Positions 1 through 8,336 of a DNA stretch of 28,410 nucleotides are shown one piece after another. Within the stretch, counting starts at the first letter, position 1; each line of letters opens with the position of its first letter. The DNA is from Bosea sp. 29B (GTDB lineage: Bacteria; Pseudomonadota; Alphaproteobacteria; Rhizobiales; Beijerinckiaceae): NCBI RefSeq assembly GCF_902506165.1, contig NZ_LR733817.1, positions 2,684,091 to 2,712,500 on the forward strand, in the 5' to 3' direction. The notes under the pieces were generated by a model. That model had not been told where the DNA came from. It saw only the letters and a list, made by a program, of their open reading frames with translations, and did no database searches. The translations under genes and the position numbers were made by a program.

Positions 1-274
1 GGGCCGGGAGGGGGGCGGGGGTCGGCGCAGGCACGGCAGCCTGCGAGGCTCCCGGCGCGGGAGCCGGCGCGACCTGGCCAGTCGGCGCCCCGGCTGCTGG
101 CGCGGGGTTCGAGGTTGCGGGAGCCGGCAGCCCGCCGCCATGGGCGCCGGATGGGCTCTGCTGCTGCGCCGGCGCGGTCTCGGCCGGGGCGGTCTGGGCC
201 AGGGCGACGAAGCTTGCCACGGGCGTGGCGACGATGGCTGTCGCGAGCAGAACTGTGCCGATCAAACGCTGCAT
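1..274 (-). CDS. Exported Ala/Pro-rich protein, N-terminal part only (runs off left edge)
   Basis: The frame is open from an ATG at 274 down to the window edge, giving 91 codons without a stop. The first ~27 residues look like a Sec signal peptide: MQR, then a hydrophobic stretch (LIGTVLLATAIVATPVASF), then an ALA-Q cleavage site. After that the chain is low-complexity Ala, Pro, Gly and Gln (for example QTAPAETAPAQQQ), which is typical of a disordered linker behind a signal peptide in an envelope protein. The folded part lies outside the window, so function cannot be named. An exported adaptor or envelope protease are possibilities only. No good Shine-Dalgarno sits at the usual distance; the nearest AGGAGG is about 25 nt upstream of the ATG. 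Gene existence is inferred from the signal peptide and the upstream AT-rich promoter region. Confidence 0.6.
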   Translation of the reverse strand, partial: MQRLIGTVLLATAIVATPVASFVALAQTAPAETAPAQQQSPSGAHGGGLPAPATSNPAPAAGAPTGQVAPAPAPGASQAAVPAPTPAPLPA

Positions 275-437
275 CGAATTGGGTCCGTGGTCTTGCGGCG
301 CTCCTCCTTGACGGGAGCGCTTTCCGACCAGAGCCACGTCCGCTGAAGCAGCTCCGGTCGACCGCACGACGAGGCTGGCTGAGCACATCGTCTGCGCGAT
401 CGTCCCCAGCAGTTAAACCAGAGCGAATTGGTTAGCA

Positions 438-468
438 AATACAATAGTTTACACGTATTCTAAAGTAA
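438..468 (-). promoter_or_regulatory. Candidate promoter with a small dyad, upstream of the exported-protein gene
   Basis: This is the only markedly AT-rich stretch in the first 500 bases. On the minus strand it offers TTACTT (463–468) and TATTGT (441–446) with a 16-bp spacer. An AATAC/GTATT inverted repeat (438–459) overlaps it and could be an operator. The assignment is inference from composition and hexamer fit. Confidence 0.3.
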
Positions 469-487
469 CGCGCCCGCTGCTCTTGGT

Positions 488-532
488 CCGGAACAGTTCA
501 AGTATTCCGGGTGCTTCGCTCGGCCGCGAGCG
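488..532 (-). terminator. Two short hairpins at the end of the catabolic operon
   Basis: Just beyond the stop of the last operon gene are CCGGAA/TTCCGG (488–493 and 505–510, 11-nt loop) and CGCTCG-GCCG-CGAGCG (517–532). There is no T-run on the minus strand, so this is at best a weak or factor-assisted terminator. Bases 275–437 show nothing further that I can name. Confidence 0.25.
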
Positions 533-535
533 TGG

Positions 536-1948
536 TCACCTCTGCGCGAGGACCGTGCCGGGATTGAGGATGTCGAGCGGGTCGAAGGCCTGTTTGACCG
601 CTCTCATCAGCTCCAGCGCCTCCGGCTGTGCATGCCCTGCCAGCATGCCGACTAGGCTACGCCCGATGCCATGTTCGGCGGTGATGCTGCCGCCGAAATC
701 CCCGACGATCGCGAAGACCTCTGCATTCACGGCATGGCCGATATCCGCAAGCTGCTCCGCCGGCGTCTGTCCGGGAAGGAGCAGGATGACATGGATGTTG
801 CCGTCGCCGACATGGCCGACGAAGAGGGGGCGCGCTTCGGGGAAGCGCTCGGCAGCCATCGCTTCGATTGCCGAGATGAAGGCCGGGACATCGGCGACCG
901 CGACGCTGGTGTCGTGCGAGACGATCGGGCCTGCGCGGCGGTTCGCTTCCGCGACGGCGAAGCGCAGATGCCAGATCGCCCTGGCCTGCGCCTCGCTTTG
1001 CGCGATGGTTGCGTCCTGGAGCATCCCCTGTTCCAGCGCTATGGCGAGAACTTGCGTCAGCATCTCGCCGATGGGGCTGCTCGGATCGCTGTCCCCGAGC
1101 TCGACGAAGACGTACCAGGCATGGCGTCCGTCGAGCGGCAGGGTCGTTCCGGGCACGAGGTCGAGGGTGAGGCCCATCTCGCCGTCGCACATCAGCTCGA
1201 AGCTGGAGATGCGCTCGCCTGCGCTCTGCCTCAGCAGGGCGAGCAGCCGCAATGCATCTACCGGACTCGCCAGGCCGCACAGCGCCGTCACGCTCGCCCG
1301 CGGCCTTGGAAACAGCCTGAAGGTCGCCGCGGTCACGATCGCGAGCGTGCCTTCCGAGCCGATCACCAGCTCCTTGAGCGCATAGCCGGCATTATCTTTC
1401 CGCAGTGGTTTGAGGCCGTGGATCACGGCGCCATCGGCGCGAACGTATTCGAGGCCGAGCACGAGATCACGCACCGTGCCGTAACGGATGACGTTGATGC
1501 CGCCGGCATTGGTCGAAACCACCCCGCCGATCTGGCACGAGCCTTCGCTGCCGAGGCTGAGCGGGAAGAGCCGCTCCTCCCCCGCGGCCGCCTGCTGGAC
1601 ATCGGCGAGGATGCAGCCGGCCTCGGCGGTGAGCGTGTCGCCTTCTAGGTCGATTGCCCTGATCCGATTGAGGCGCGCCAGTGAGAGGACGACGGCTTCG
1701 CCGGAGCCGTCCGGCGTCGCCCCGCCCGACAGGCCGGTGTTACCGCCCTGCGGCACGACCGGCGTGCGTGTCGCACTCGCCCAGCGTAGGATAGCCGAGA
1801 CCTCCTCGACGCTGCGCGGGCGGAGCAGGGCGAGCGCCGCACCGCGATGCTTGCCGCGCCAGTCGCTGAGATGCGGCGCCATCGCCTGCGGATCCGTGAC
1901 GATGGCGGCCGGGTCGAGCGCGGTGCGCAGGTCGTCGAGTGGGCTCAT
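536..1948 (-). CDS. FAD-linked D-2-hydroxyacid dehydrogenase (GlcD / D-lactate / D-2-hydroxyglutarate dehydrogenase family)
   Basis: 470 residues, the normal length for this flavoprotein family, which oxidises D-2-hydroxyacids to 2-oxoacids and passes electrons to a flavoprotein, cytochrome or quinone acceptor. The FAD-binding type-4 (PCMH) fold is at the N-terminus: VVPQGGNTGLSGGA at about 64–77, and GSEGSCQIGGVVSTNAGG at about 133–150. The C-terminal FAD-oxidase domain has HVGDGNIH (379–386), EHGIG (425–429) and LNPGT (461–465), which carry the metal and substrate ligands of the family. No Fe-S domain is attached. It is the last gene of the catabolic operon, starting 4 nt after the SDR stop with no clear Shine-Dalgarno of its own, so coupled translation is likely. 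In this context it could oxidise a hydroxyacid from the sugar-acid pathway, such as lactate or glycolate formed after aldol cleavage. The exact substrate is not predictable. Confidence 0.9.
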   Translation of the reverse strand: MSPLDDLRTALDPAAIVTDPQAMAPHLSDWRGKHRGAALALLRPRSVEEVSAILRWASATRTPVVPQGGNTGLSGGATPDGSGEAVVLSLARLNRIRAIDLEGDTLTAEAGCILADVQQAAAGEERLFPLSLGSEGSCQIGGVVSTNAGGINVIRYGTVRDLVLGLEYVRADGAVIHGLKPLRKDNAGYALKELVIGSEGTLAIVTAATFRLFPRPRASVTALCGLASPVDALRLLALLRQSAGERISSFELMCDGEMGLTLDLVPGTTLPLDGRHAWYVFVELGDSDPSSPIGEMLTQVLAIALEQGMLQDATIAQSEAQARAIWHLRFAVAEANRRAGPIVSHDTSVAVADVPAFISAIEAMAAERFPEARPLFVGHVGDGNIHVILLLPGQTPAEQLADIGHAVNAEVFAIVGDFGGSITAEHGIGRSLVGMLAGHAQPEALELMRAVKQAFDPLDILNPGTVLAQR

Positions 1949-1952
1949 CGCG

Positions 1953-2717
1953 CTAGACCGTGCCGGCGTCGACGATGAAGTTCTGGCCGGCGCACATGCG
2001 CGAGACGTCGGAGCAGAGGAACAGCACCATCTGCGCGATGTCCTCCGGCAGGATCTCGCCCTTCAGCGCCTGCGCAGCCTGGTTGGCCGCGCCCTTCTCC
2101 GGCGTCCACCAATGGCTGCGCTGGCGCTCGGTCATCACCCAGCCCGGCGTGACGCAGTTGACCCTGATGCCATCAGGCCCCAGCGCCCGCGCCAGCGAGC
2201 GGGTGAAGCCGATCACCGCCGATTTCGCCGTGGTGTAGGCGATCATATGCGGCGAGCCCTTCATCCACGAGGTCGAGGACAGATTGACCAGCGCCCCGCC
2301 GCCGAGGTCGCGCATATCCGACGTCAGCGCCTGCGCCACGAACATCATCGGCCTGAGGTTCACGGCGAGGCGATCGTCCCAATAGGCCTCCGTCACCGCC
2401 TCGAAATCATGCCGCTCGTCATGGCCGGCATTGTTGACGCCGATGGCGAAAGGGCCGTGAATGGCCCGCGCCGCTGCGATAGCCGCTTGTGTGGCCCGGA
2501 CGTCGCGCAGATCGGTGTGGTGGAACGAGACCCTGCGACCGGCAGCCGTGAGCTCGGCGGTCAAGCGCTCGCCGCGCTCGGCATCGATGTCGAGGAAGGC
2601 GACCTTGGCGCCCTGCCGCACCAGTGCCTCGACGATGGCGCGGCCGATGCCGTCGGCGCCGCCGGTGACGAGGGCCGCCTTGCCGGCGAGATCGGGATAG
2701 CTGGCTTCGATCCTCAC
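1953..2717 (-). CDS. Classical SDR oxidoreductase, probably NAD(P)-dependent sugar 1-dehydrogenase
   Basis: 254 residues, standard for classical short-chain dehydrogenases. The nucleotide-binding TGGADGIGR is at 18–26, NNAG at 95–98, the catalytic Ser near 148 (NLSSTS), Tyr161 and Lys165 (YTTAK). The following stretch GWVMTERQ and a downstream HWW resemble bacterial aldose 1-dehydrogenases that make aldonolactones (D-galactose, L-arabinose or L-fucose dehydrogenase-like SDRs), but this is recognition by eye. The start is a GTG at 2717 that overlaps the upstream stop as GTGA. Its neighbours are a lactonase domain upstream and an FAD dehydrogenase downstream, which supports a role in making the lactone that the neighbouring SMP-30 domain would open. 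A 3-oxoacyl-reductase-type substrate cannot be excluded from motifs alone. Confidence 0.88.
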   Translation of the reverse strand: MRIEASYPDLAGKAALVTGGADGIGRAIVEALVRQGAKVAFLDIDAERGERLTAELTAAGRRVSFHHTDLRDVRATQAAIAAARAIHGPFAIGVNNAGHDERHDFEAVTEAYWDDRLAVNLRPMMFVAQALTSDMRDLGGGALVNLSSTSWMKGSPHMIAYTTAKSAVIGFTRSLARALGPDGIRVNCVTPGWVMTERQRSHWWTPEKGAANQAAQALKGEILPEDIAQMVLFLCSDVSRMCAGQNFIVDAGTV

Positions 2718-4453
2718 CCGCCGAACTCCGCTGCCGGCAATCCGGGCACGTCGACCGGCAAGGTGAAGAGCCCGCCCGAGAACGGCGCCTCGGCCAGCAC
2801 CCGCGAGGGCAAGCGGATGCGCGCCGTGGTAATGAACAGCGTCTTCAGGTCGGGTCCGCCGAAGGCGAGGCTGGTCGGGCGTGGCACCGGCAGCCAGACC
2901 TCACGATCCAGCCTGCCGTCCGGCGCATAGCGGTGCAAGCACCAGCCATCCCAGATCGCGCACCAGACGAAGCCCTCGGCATCGACCGCGAGCCCGTCGG
3001 GGCGGCCGGCGACCTCGGCGAAGACGCGGCGATTGGCGAGCGTCCCGGCCTTGGCCTCGAACTCGTAGGCATAGATGCGGCTATGAGCGGAATCGACGAA
3101 GTAGAACATACGGCCATCGGGACTCCAGTCGAGGCCGTTGGCGACGGTCAGTCCGCTCTCCTGGCGCTGCCAGGAGAGGTCCGGTGCGATCGCGTAGAGC
3201 GCGCCTGAGGCGCGGCTGGCGTCGAGCCGCATCGTGCCGGCCCAGAGCCGGCCCTGCCGGTCGCATTTGCCATCGTTGAAGCGGTTGTCAGGGATGTCGG
3301 CCTCGGGGTCGGCGAGCGGCGTCAGCCGGCCGCTGGCGAAATCGAAGGCCTCCAGCCCTTCCTGCGTCAGCACGACGAGCCCACCGCCGCGGCGGCCGAG
3401 CACGGCGCTGACCAGGCGCGGCAGCGTCACCTCCTCATTGTTCCCGGTCGCCGGATCGAAGCGGTTGACCGAGGGCGCGAGGATGTCGACCCAGTAGAGC
3501 CGCTGCTCGCCGGCCGACCAATAGGGTCCCTCGGCGAGATGCGCGCCCCAGGGCAGCACGCATTGGACGTTGGGATCGACGGGACGCGCCGAGCGCGGCG
3601 CTGGGCTGATGTTCATCTGCGTCGCGCCGACATTGCCGGAGATCTGCCTGGCAGCCGCCATCAGGTCGCGGCCGGTGGTGTGCAGGCGCTCGCGCGTCAG
3701 GCGCGAGGACGGGCCGAACACGCCGATCGCGGCGACGGCCCGGCCGGTATGGTCGAAGATCGGCGCTGCGACCGAGGCGACGCCGGCGACATGCTCCTCC
3801 TGCGAGACGGCATAGCCGCGGGCCCGGGTCAGAGCGAGGTCGGCCGCGAGCGCTTCCTCTTCGGTGATCGTCGTCTCGGTGAAGCGCTCGAACTTCAGCC
3901 GGTCGACGAGGGCGCGCTGCTCATGCGGCTGGACGAAGGCGAGCAGGGCCTTGCCGCCGGCGGTGCAGTGCAGCGGTGCGCGCCGGCCGATCTCGATGCG
4001 GAAGCCATAAGGGCCGCCGCGGCTGCGCTGGTCGATATAGAGCACCTCGCCATTGTCGATGGCGCAAAGGGCGGCGGTCTCGCGCGTCTCCTCGGCGAGC
4101 CGGTCGAGCGCCGGCGCGCCGGCGCCGCGCAGGTCGAAGGATTCCCAGACGCGGTGGGCGAGCTCGAACAGGCGGTGGCCGAGCCGGTAGGTGTTGTCGC
4201 TCTCCTCGTGCCGGATCAGGCGGAAGGTCAGGAGCGTGTTGAGCATGCGCGCCAGCGTGCCCTTGGGCAGGCCGGTCGCGGCCTGCAGGTCGCGGAAGCG
4301 CGGCGGTGCCGGCGCCTCGCCGATCACGTCGAGCAGATAGAGGCCCTTGGCGAGGGCGGCTGCGCCGGTCGGGACATCGCGCTCGTCCGGCGTCAGGACG
4401 CGCGCTTCACCCGCGCCTGCGCCGCCTCGCCGATCATGCGCTCGAAGGTCCAT
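2714..4453 (-). CDS. IclR-family regulator fused to an SMP-30/gluconolactonase domain
   Basis: 579 residues in one uninterrupted frame. Residues ~28–90 form an IclR winged helix-turn-helix (ALAKGLYLLDVI, then LPKGTLARMLNTLL). Residues ~105–275 are the IclR effector-binding domain (PLHCTAGGKALLAF, GYAVSQEEHVAGVASVAAPI). After a short linker, ~300–575 is a complete SMP-30/regucalcin six-bladed propeller. The metal and substrate residues known from regucalcin are all recognisable: Glu308 (HLAEGPYW), Arg391/Asn393/Asp394 (RFNDGK), Asn439 (ANGLDWS) and Asp486 (RPDG). SMP-30 lactonases open aldonolactones; IclR domains bind small metabolites and DNA. One polypeptide could therefore control the operon and act in it. 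The ATG at 4453 overlaps the upstream gene by 61 nt with only a weak Shine-Dalgarno. No later ATG, GTG or TTG would keep the DNA-binding domain whole. The 3' end overlaps the SDR start by 4 nt. Each domain call is secure; the dual role is inference. Confidence 0.9.
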   Translation of the reverse strand: MDLRAHDRRGGAGAGEARVLTPDERDVPTGAAALAKGLYLLDVIGEAPAPPRFRDLQAATGLPKGTLARMLNTLLTFRLIRHEESDNTYRLGHRLFELAHRVWESFDLRGAGAPALDRLAEETRETAALCAIDNGEVLYIDQRSRGGPYGFRIEIGRRAPLHCTAGGKALLAFVQPHEQRALVDRLKFERFTETTITEEEALAADLALTRARGYAVSQEEHVAGVASVAAPIFDHTGRAVAAIGVFGPSSRLTRERLHTTGRDLMAAARQISGNVGATQMNISPAPRSARPVDPNVQCVLPWGAHLAEGPYWSAGEQRLYWVDILAPSVNRFDPATGNNEEVTLPRLVSAVLGRRGGGLVVLTQEGLEAFDFASGRLTPLADPEADIPDNRFNDGKCDRQGRLWAGTMRLDASRASGALYAIAPDLSWQRQESGLTVANGLDWSPDGRMFYFVDSAHSRIYAYEFEAKAGTLANRRVFAEVAGRPDGLAVDAEGFVWCAIWDGWCLHRYAPDGRLDREVWLPVPRPTSLAFGGPDLKTLFITTARIRLPSRVLAEAPFSGGLFTLPVDVPGLPAAEFGG

Positions 4454-5376
4454 TGCGGCTCAAATCCCAGTTCGGTCCGGATCCTGGCGTTCGACGTCTC
4501 GTAGAAGACGCCGGCGCCCGGCAGGTCGATGGTCTTCAACGGCAGTCCCGTCAACTCCGCCATCATCGACAGTGCGGCGGCGAAGTCGACCGGCTCGGTC
4601 GCGCCGAGATTATAGGTGCGCCCGGCGGCGCGCTCGTCGGTGAGCGCGAGCAGGATGCCGGCGACCATGTCGCGCGTGTCAGTGATGTGCATGCGGAAGG
4701 GCCGGCCGGCTTCGCTGCGTGACAGCACCAGCGCCTCGCGCCCATCGTCGATGGCCCGCAGCGCTGCGACAGCCGCCGCATTTCCGAAACCTTCCTGCTG
4801 GCGGATCTTCGGCTGCAGGAAGAAGCGCGGGCCGGAGAAGAAGCTGCCGGGATCGAGCAATTCGCTGGCATCCTGCGTATGCGAGAAGCGCAGGATCGTC
4901 GCAGGGACGCCGCTGGTCCGCTCGAAGAAGCGCACGATCTCTTCGCCGAGAAGCTTACTCAGTCCGTAGGGCGAGCGCGGCTTCAGCGGGTGATCCTCGT
5001 CGATCGGTTGGTAATCCGGCACGTTCTCCGGGTAGACCTCGCCAGAGGAGGCGAAGACGAGGCGCTTTGGCTTCACAGCCGCCGCTTCTTCGAGCAGCAC
5101 GCGCGTGCCCTCGACATTGGCGGAGAACAGCCTGTCGCGATCGGCCGGCAGCCAGGACATGAAGGCGCCGAGATGCAGGATCGCGGCGCTATCGCGCACG
5201 GCCTCCCTTGCGGCGGCGCGATCATCGAAGCCGCCGAGCACTTCGCGATAGGCCGCATGATCGATCCCGCTGGCGCGCAGATCGAATCCCGTGACGCGGT
5301 GGCCCGCTTCGAGCAATTGGCGGGCAACGCGCGAGCCGACACGCCCGGCGCTGCCGGTGACCAGGATCGTGCTCAT
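4393..5376 (-). CDS. Extended SDR: NAD(P)-dependent epimerase/dehydratase or uronate-dehydrogenase-like protein
   Basis: 327 residues, the length of extended SDRs. The N-terminal Rossmann motif is VTGSAGRVGSRVAR (about 5–18), followed by the acidic FDLRA that favours NAD. The active site is SSGEVYP, with Tyr and Lys in YGLSK about 25–30 residues later. The later VRD-type segment is present as ITDTRDMVAGI. The fold can serve a nucleotide-sugar epimerase, a uronate or aldose dehydrogenase, or an aldehyde or ketone reductase. Placement inside a sugar-acid operon favours oxidation or epimerisation of a free sugar or lactone. The start ATG overlaps the stop of the ABC ATPase gene (ATGA), and its end overlaps the start of the IclR–SMP-30 gene by 61 nt, so translation is coupled on both sides. 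Confidence 0.85.
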   Translation of the reverse strand: MSTILVTGSAGRVGSRVARQLLEAGHRVTGFDLRASGIDHAAYREVLGGFDDRAAAREAVRDSAAILHLGAFMSWLPADRDRLFSANVEGTRVLLEEAAAVKPKRLVFASSGEVYPENVPDYQPIDEDHPLKPRSPYGLSKLLGEEIVRFFERTSGVPATILRFSHTQDASELLDPGSFFSGPRFFLQPKIRQQEGFGNAAAVAALRAIDDGREALVLSRSEAGRPFRMHITDTRDMVAGILLALTDERAAGRTYNLGATEPVDFAAALSMMAELTGLPLKTIDLPGAGVFYETSNARIRTELGFEPQWTFERMIGEAAQARVKRAS

Positions 5377-6494
5377 CGGATCGCCTCGCCGCTGGCGGCA
5401 TCGAAGACATGCAGTCGCGCCGGGTCGAACGAAAGCGTCAATGTCGCCTCCGGCGGCCTTGGATCGGGATTGATCAGGCGTGCGATCAGCGAAGTCCGCC
5501 GTGCCTCGTCCTCGCCGCCGGAACTCGCCTCGCGACGGTGCTCGTCGGGCAGATCGACATAGACATATTGCTCGCTGCCGAGGCTCTCGATCAGCCGCGG
5601 GCTGACCGCGAAGGAGACCTGCCCTGGTCCCGCGGCGATGTGCTCAGGCCTGAGCCCGACGACGATCTCCTTGCCGGCGAGCGCAGCGGCGTTCGGGACC
5701 GGCAGCGTCACGGCGTGACCGAACAGGTTCGCTGTCACGCCGCCGCCTTTGGCTTCGGCCTTTGCCTTGAGGAAGTTCATGCCGGGCGAGCCGATGAAGC
5801 CGGCGACGAAGAGATTGGCCGGCTCGCGGAACATCACATCGGGCGAGGCGATCTGCTGGATGACGCCGTCCTTCATGATGACGATACGGTCGGCCATCGT
5901 CATCGCCTCGGTCTGGTCGTGGGTGACGTAGATCGTCGTCACCCGCAGCCTCTTGTGCAGGGCGCTGATCTCGGCCCGTGTGTGGACACGCAGCTTGGCG
6001 TCGAGGTTGGAGAGCGGCTCGTCCATCAGGAAGGCCTGCGGCTCGCGCACGATCGCCCGGCCGAGCGCGACGCGCTGGCGCTGGCCGCCGGAGAGGGCGC
6101 GCGGCCGGCGTTCGAGGAGATGGTCGATGCCGAGGATTTTTGCGGCCTCGGCGACCCGCCGCTCGATCTCGGCCGCGTCGGTGCCGCGCATCTTCAGGCC
6201 GAAGCCCATGTTCTTGGCGACCGTGAGATGCGGGTAGAGCGCGTAGTTCTGGAAGACCATGGCGATGTCGCGATCGCCGGGGGCGAGGTCGGTGACATCT
6301 CGCTCGCCGATGCTGATCGTGCCGGAGGAGGCTTCCTCCAGCCCGGCGAGGATCTTCAGCATCGTCGACTTGCCGCAGCCTGACGGGCCGACGAGGACGA
6401 CGAACTCGCCATCGGCGATGTCGAGCGAGAACGCCTTGAGGACGGTGAGCCCGCCATAGGATTTGGTGACGCTGTCGATGCGGATTCCGGCCAT
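5373..6494 (-). CDS. Sugar ABC importer ATPase (MalK/UgpC family)
   Basis: 373 residues from the ATG at 6494; the open frame extends further upstream but that part overlaps the permease gene and is not homologous. Walker A is GPSGCGKST (36–44), the Q-loop Gln is near 82, the signature LSGGQ is at 134–138, Walker B is FLMDEP (Asp158, Glu159), and the switch His is His192 (VTHDQTEAM). The C-terminal third is the TOBE/MalK regulatory region (VVGLRPEHI). This cytoplasmic subunit would energise the two permeases encoded directly upstream, 8 nt away. MalK-type ATPases sometimes serve several importers. The substrate is judged from operon context to be a sugar or sugar acid. Confidence 0.95.
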   Translation of the reverse strand: MAGIRIDSVTKSYGGLTVLKAFSLDIADGEFVVLVGPSGCGKSTMLKILAGLEEASSGTISIGERDVTDLAPGDRDIAMVFQNYALYPHLTVAKNMGFGLKMRGTDAAEIERRVAEAAKILGIDHLLERRPRALSGGQRQRVALGRAIVREPQAFLMDEPLSNLDAKLRVHTRAEISALHKRLRVTTIYVTHDQTEAMTMADRIVIMKDGVIQQIASPDVMFREPANLFVAGFIGSPGMNFLKAKAEAKGGGVTANLFGHAVTLPVPNAAALAGKEIVVGLRPEHIAAGPGQVSFAVSPRLIESLGSEQYVYVDLPDEHRREASSGGEDEARRTSLIARLINPDPRPPEATLTLSFDPARLHVFDAASGEAIR

Positions 6495-6502
6495 GAGACT
6501 CT

Positions 6503-7333
6503 CTACTTCTCGGCCCCGGCCGTCAGGCCGCCGACGAGATAACGTTCGAGGAAGAGGTAGATCGCGAGGATGGGCAGGGCGACGAGGATGGATGCGGCGG
6601 AGATGTCGCTCCAGTTCGAGATGTACTCGCCCTTCATCGTGGTAATGCCGAGATTGGCGGTCCAGTTGCCCTGGGCGTTGGTCAGGAAGGTGCGGGCATA
6701 GGCATAGTCCGACCAGGACAGGACGAAGCCGTAGAGCGCGGTTGCCGCCAGTCCCGGCGCCGAGACCGGCAGGATCACCCGGACCATGGCGCCGAGCGGC
6801 GAGCAGCCATCGACCATCGCCGCCTGTTCGAGCTCGCGCGGGATCGTGTCGAAATAGCCCTTCAGCATCCAGGTGGTGAACGGGATGATCAGCGTGGCGT
6901 GGGCGAGGATGATCGACCACAGGCTGCCGATCAGTTCGAGATTGCGGAAGATGCCGAAGAGCGGGATCACCAGCAGCGTCGCCGGCAGCATCTTGGCGGT
7001 CAGGATGAAGAGCCCGAGCGACTGGCCGCCACGCACGCGAAAGCGTGACAGGCTGTAGCCGGCGAGCACCGAGACGACCATGGACAGGCTGACCGCCCCG
7101 ATCGCCGCCAGCGCCGAGTTGCCGAGCCAGAGCAGGATCGGCTTCTCCGCCATGATCTGGCCGAACACGCCCCAGCGCGGCTCGCTCGGCCAGAAGCTCG
7201 GCGGCAATTGCCTGAGCAGGCTCGGCTCGGAGAGCGCGGTGACGACGAGCCAGTAGATCGGGAAGACCAGGATGGCGCAGGTCAGGGCAACGCCGGCATA
7301 GAGCAGGACGCGCTGCGGGGTTTTCCGTCTCAT
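6503..7333 (-). CDS. Carbohydrate ABC transporter permease (MalG type)
   Basis: 276 residues with about six hydrophobic segments: near 9–33, 70–95, 105–128, 138–155, 190–212 and the C-terminal 240–265. The cytoplasmic EAA loop, which docks on the ATPase, is at about 167–188 (ELEQAAMVDGCSPLGAMVRV). This is the inner-membrane subunit usually encoded second in CUT1-type sugar importers. The start is supported by AGGAGG positioned 5 nt before the ATG and overlapping the stop of the upstream permease. It lies 10 nt after that gene and 8 nt before the ATPase gene, so all three are one transport unit. Confidence 0.93.
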   Translation of the reverse strand: MRRKTPQRVLLYAGVALTCAILVFPIYWLVVTALSEPSLLRQLPPSFWPSEPRWGVFGQIMAEKPILLWLGNSALAAIGAVSLSMVVSVLAGYSLSRFRVRGGQSLGLFILTAKMLPATLLVIPLFGIFRNLELIGSLWSIILAHATLIIPFTTWMLKGYFDTIPRELEQAAMVDGCSPLGAMVRVILPVSAPGLAATALYGFVLSWSDYAYARTFLTNAQGNWTANLGITTMKGEYISNWSDISAASILVALPILAIYLFLERYLVGGLTAGAEK

Positions 7334-7343
7334 CGCCGCCTCC

Positions 7344-8249
7344 TCAGATATTGTCCGGCGCGCGGGCGATCATCAGCCGGCTCGCGATCACGCAGACGAT
7401 CAGGGTGATGACGCCGATGGCCGAGGCGTAGCCCATCTTGAAGAAGCCGAAGGCCTGCTCGTAGGTCATGATCGAGAGCGATTGCGTCGCCTTCAGCGGC
7501 CCGCCGCCGGTCAGCACGTAGATGATCGAGAAGTCGCGGAAGACCCAGAGCATCACCAGCACCAGCGTGACGCCGATCACCGGCATCAACGAGGGGATGG
7601 TGATGTGGAGGAGCCGCTGCCAGGCGCGGGCGCCGTCGACCTTGGCGGCGTTGTAGAAGTCCTCGGGGATCGACTGCAAACCGGCCAGCATCATGATCGA
7701 GACGAAGGGATAGCCCTTCCAGACCATCACCGTGCAGACCACGGCGAAGGCGGCATCGGGCGAGGAGAACCAGTTGATCGTCTGGTCGACGAGGCCGAGC
7801 TTGATGAAGAGCCAGTTCATCAGGCCGAAGGAGGAATCGAACAGCCAGGCGAAGATCACGACCGCGATCACTTCCGGGATCGCCCAGGGCAGGGCGACCA
7901 GCAGCCGCGCCAGCGCCTGGCCCTTGAAGCGGTTGTTGACCAGCAGCGCCGTGCCGAGGCCGAGCAGGAAGCAGAAGAAGGAGACGATGGTGACGAGCTT
8001 GAACGTCACCCAGCAGGCGTTCCAGAAATCCTCGGAGGCGAAGAGCCGCTCGTAATTGGCGGTCGTGAACGGCCGGCGCGGCTGGTCCAGCCGGGCGATG
8101 TTGACGTTCTGGAAGGAGAGATCGACCGAGACGAACAGCGGATAGACGATGATCAGCGCGATCAGCAGCACCGCCGGCGCCAGCAGGAGATAGCCGAGCC
8201 AGTGCCGCCGGCTCGGGCGGGCGAGGTCGAGGAAGGCTGATCGGGGCAT
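7344..8249 (-). CDS. Sugar ABC transporter permease (MalF/UgpA type)
   Basis: 301 residues from the ATG at 8249, which follows AGGAGG with 4 nt spacing; a longer open frame to 8312 reads through an intergenic repeat and was discarded. The first membrane segment is YLLLAPAVLLIALIIVYPLF, typical of MalF/UgpA-type permeases, followed by about five more. The EAA loop is IPEDFYNAAKVDGARAWQRL. It pairs with the MalG-type permease downstream. The 123-nt gap between this gene and the binding-protein gene holds a palindromic repeat and a hairpin, which probably reduces expression of the membrane subunits relative to the binding protein. Confidence 0.93.
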   Translation of the reverse strand: MPRSAFLDLARPSRRHWLGYLLLAPAVLLIALIIVYPLFVSVDLSFQNVNIARLDQPRRPFTTANYERLFASEDFWNACWVTFKLVTIVSFFCFLLGLGTALLVNNRFKGQALARLLVALPWAIPEVIAVVIFAWLFDSSFGLMNWLFIKLGLVDQTINWFSSPDAAFAVVCTVMVWKGYPFVSIMMLAGLQSIPEDFYNAAKVDGARAWQRLLHITIPSLMPVIGVTLVLVMLWVFRDFSIIYVLTGGGPLKATQSLSIMTYEQAFGFFKMGYASAIGVITLIVCVIASRLMIARAPDNI

Positions 8250-8270
8250 GGTGCCTCCTGGCCGAAGCTC

Positions 8271-8315
8271 GTCATTCTCGGGCGGAGCGAAGCGCAGACC
8301 CGAGAATCTCATGAC
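8271..8315. repeat. Intergenic palindromic repeat, copy A
   Basis: ATTCTCGGG (8274–8282) pairs perfectly with CCCGAGAAT (8299–8307); the outer GTCAT/ATGAC (8271–8275 and 8311–8315) can also pair after a short bulge. The loop contains CGGAGCGAAG (8283–8292), which also occurs in the two repeats near 24 and 25.7 kb. This looks like a dispersed intergenic element of the kind common in Hyphomicrobiales. Confidence 0.6.
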
Positions 8316-8336
8316 GAGAGAGCGCTGGTTTCCGAG

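Noticed and set aside
115..444. Small frames on both strands around 115–444
   Set aside because: They conflict with the signal-peptide-bearing minus-strand gene or have Arg/Ser-rich products without recognisable features.
3570..3620. Internal start (ATG at 3616) that could make a free lactonase from the fusion gene
   Set aside because: No Shine-Dalgarno precedes it; separate translation cannot be supported from sequence.
5373..6920. Longer 515-residue version of the ABC ATPase
   Set aside because: The extra N-terminal part overlaps the permease gene and is unlike the family; the ATG at 6494 gives the normal length and starts right before the Walker A region.
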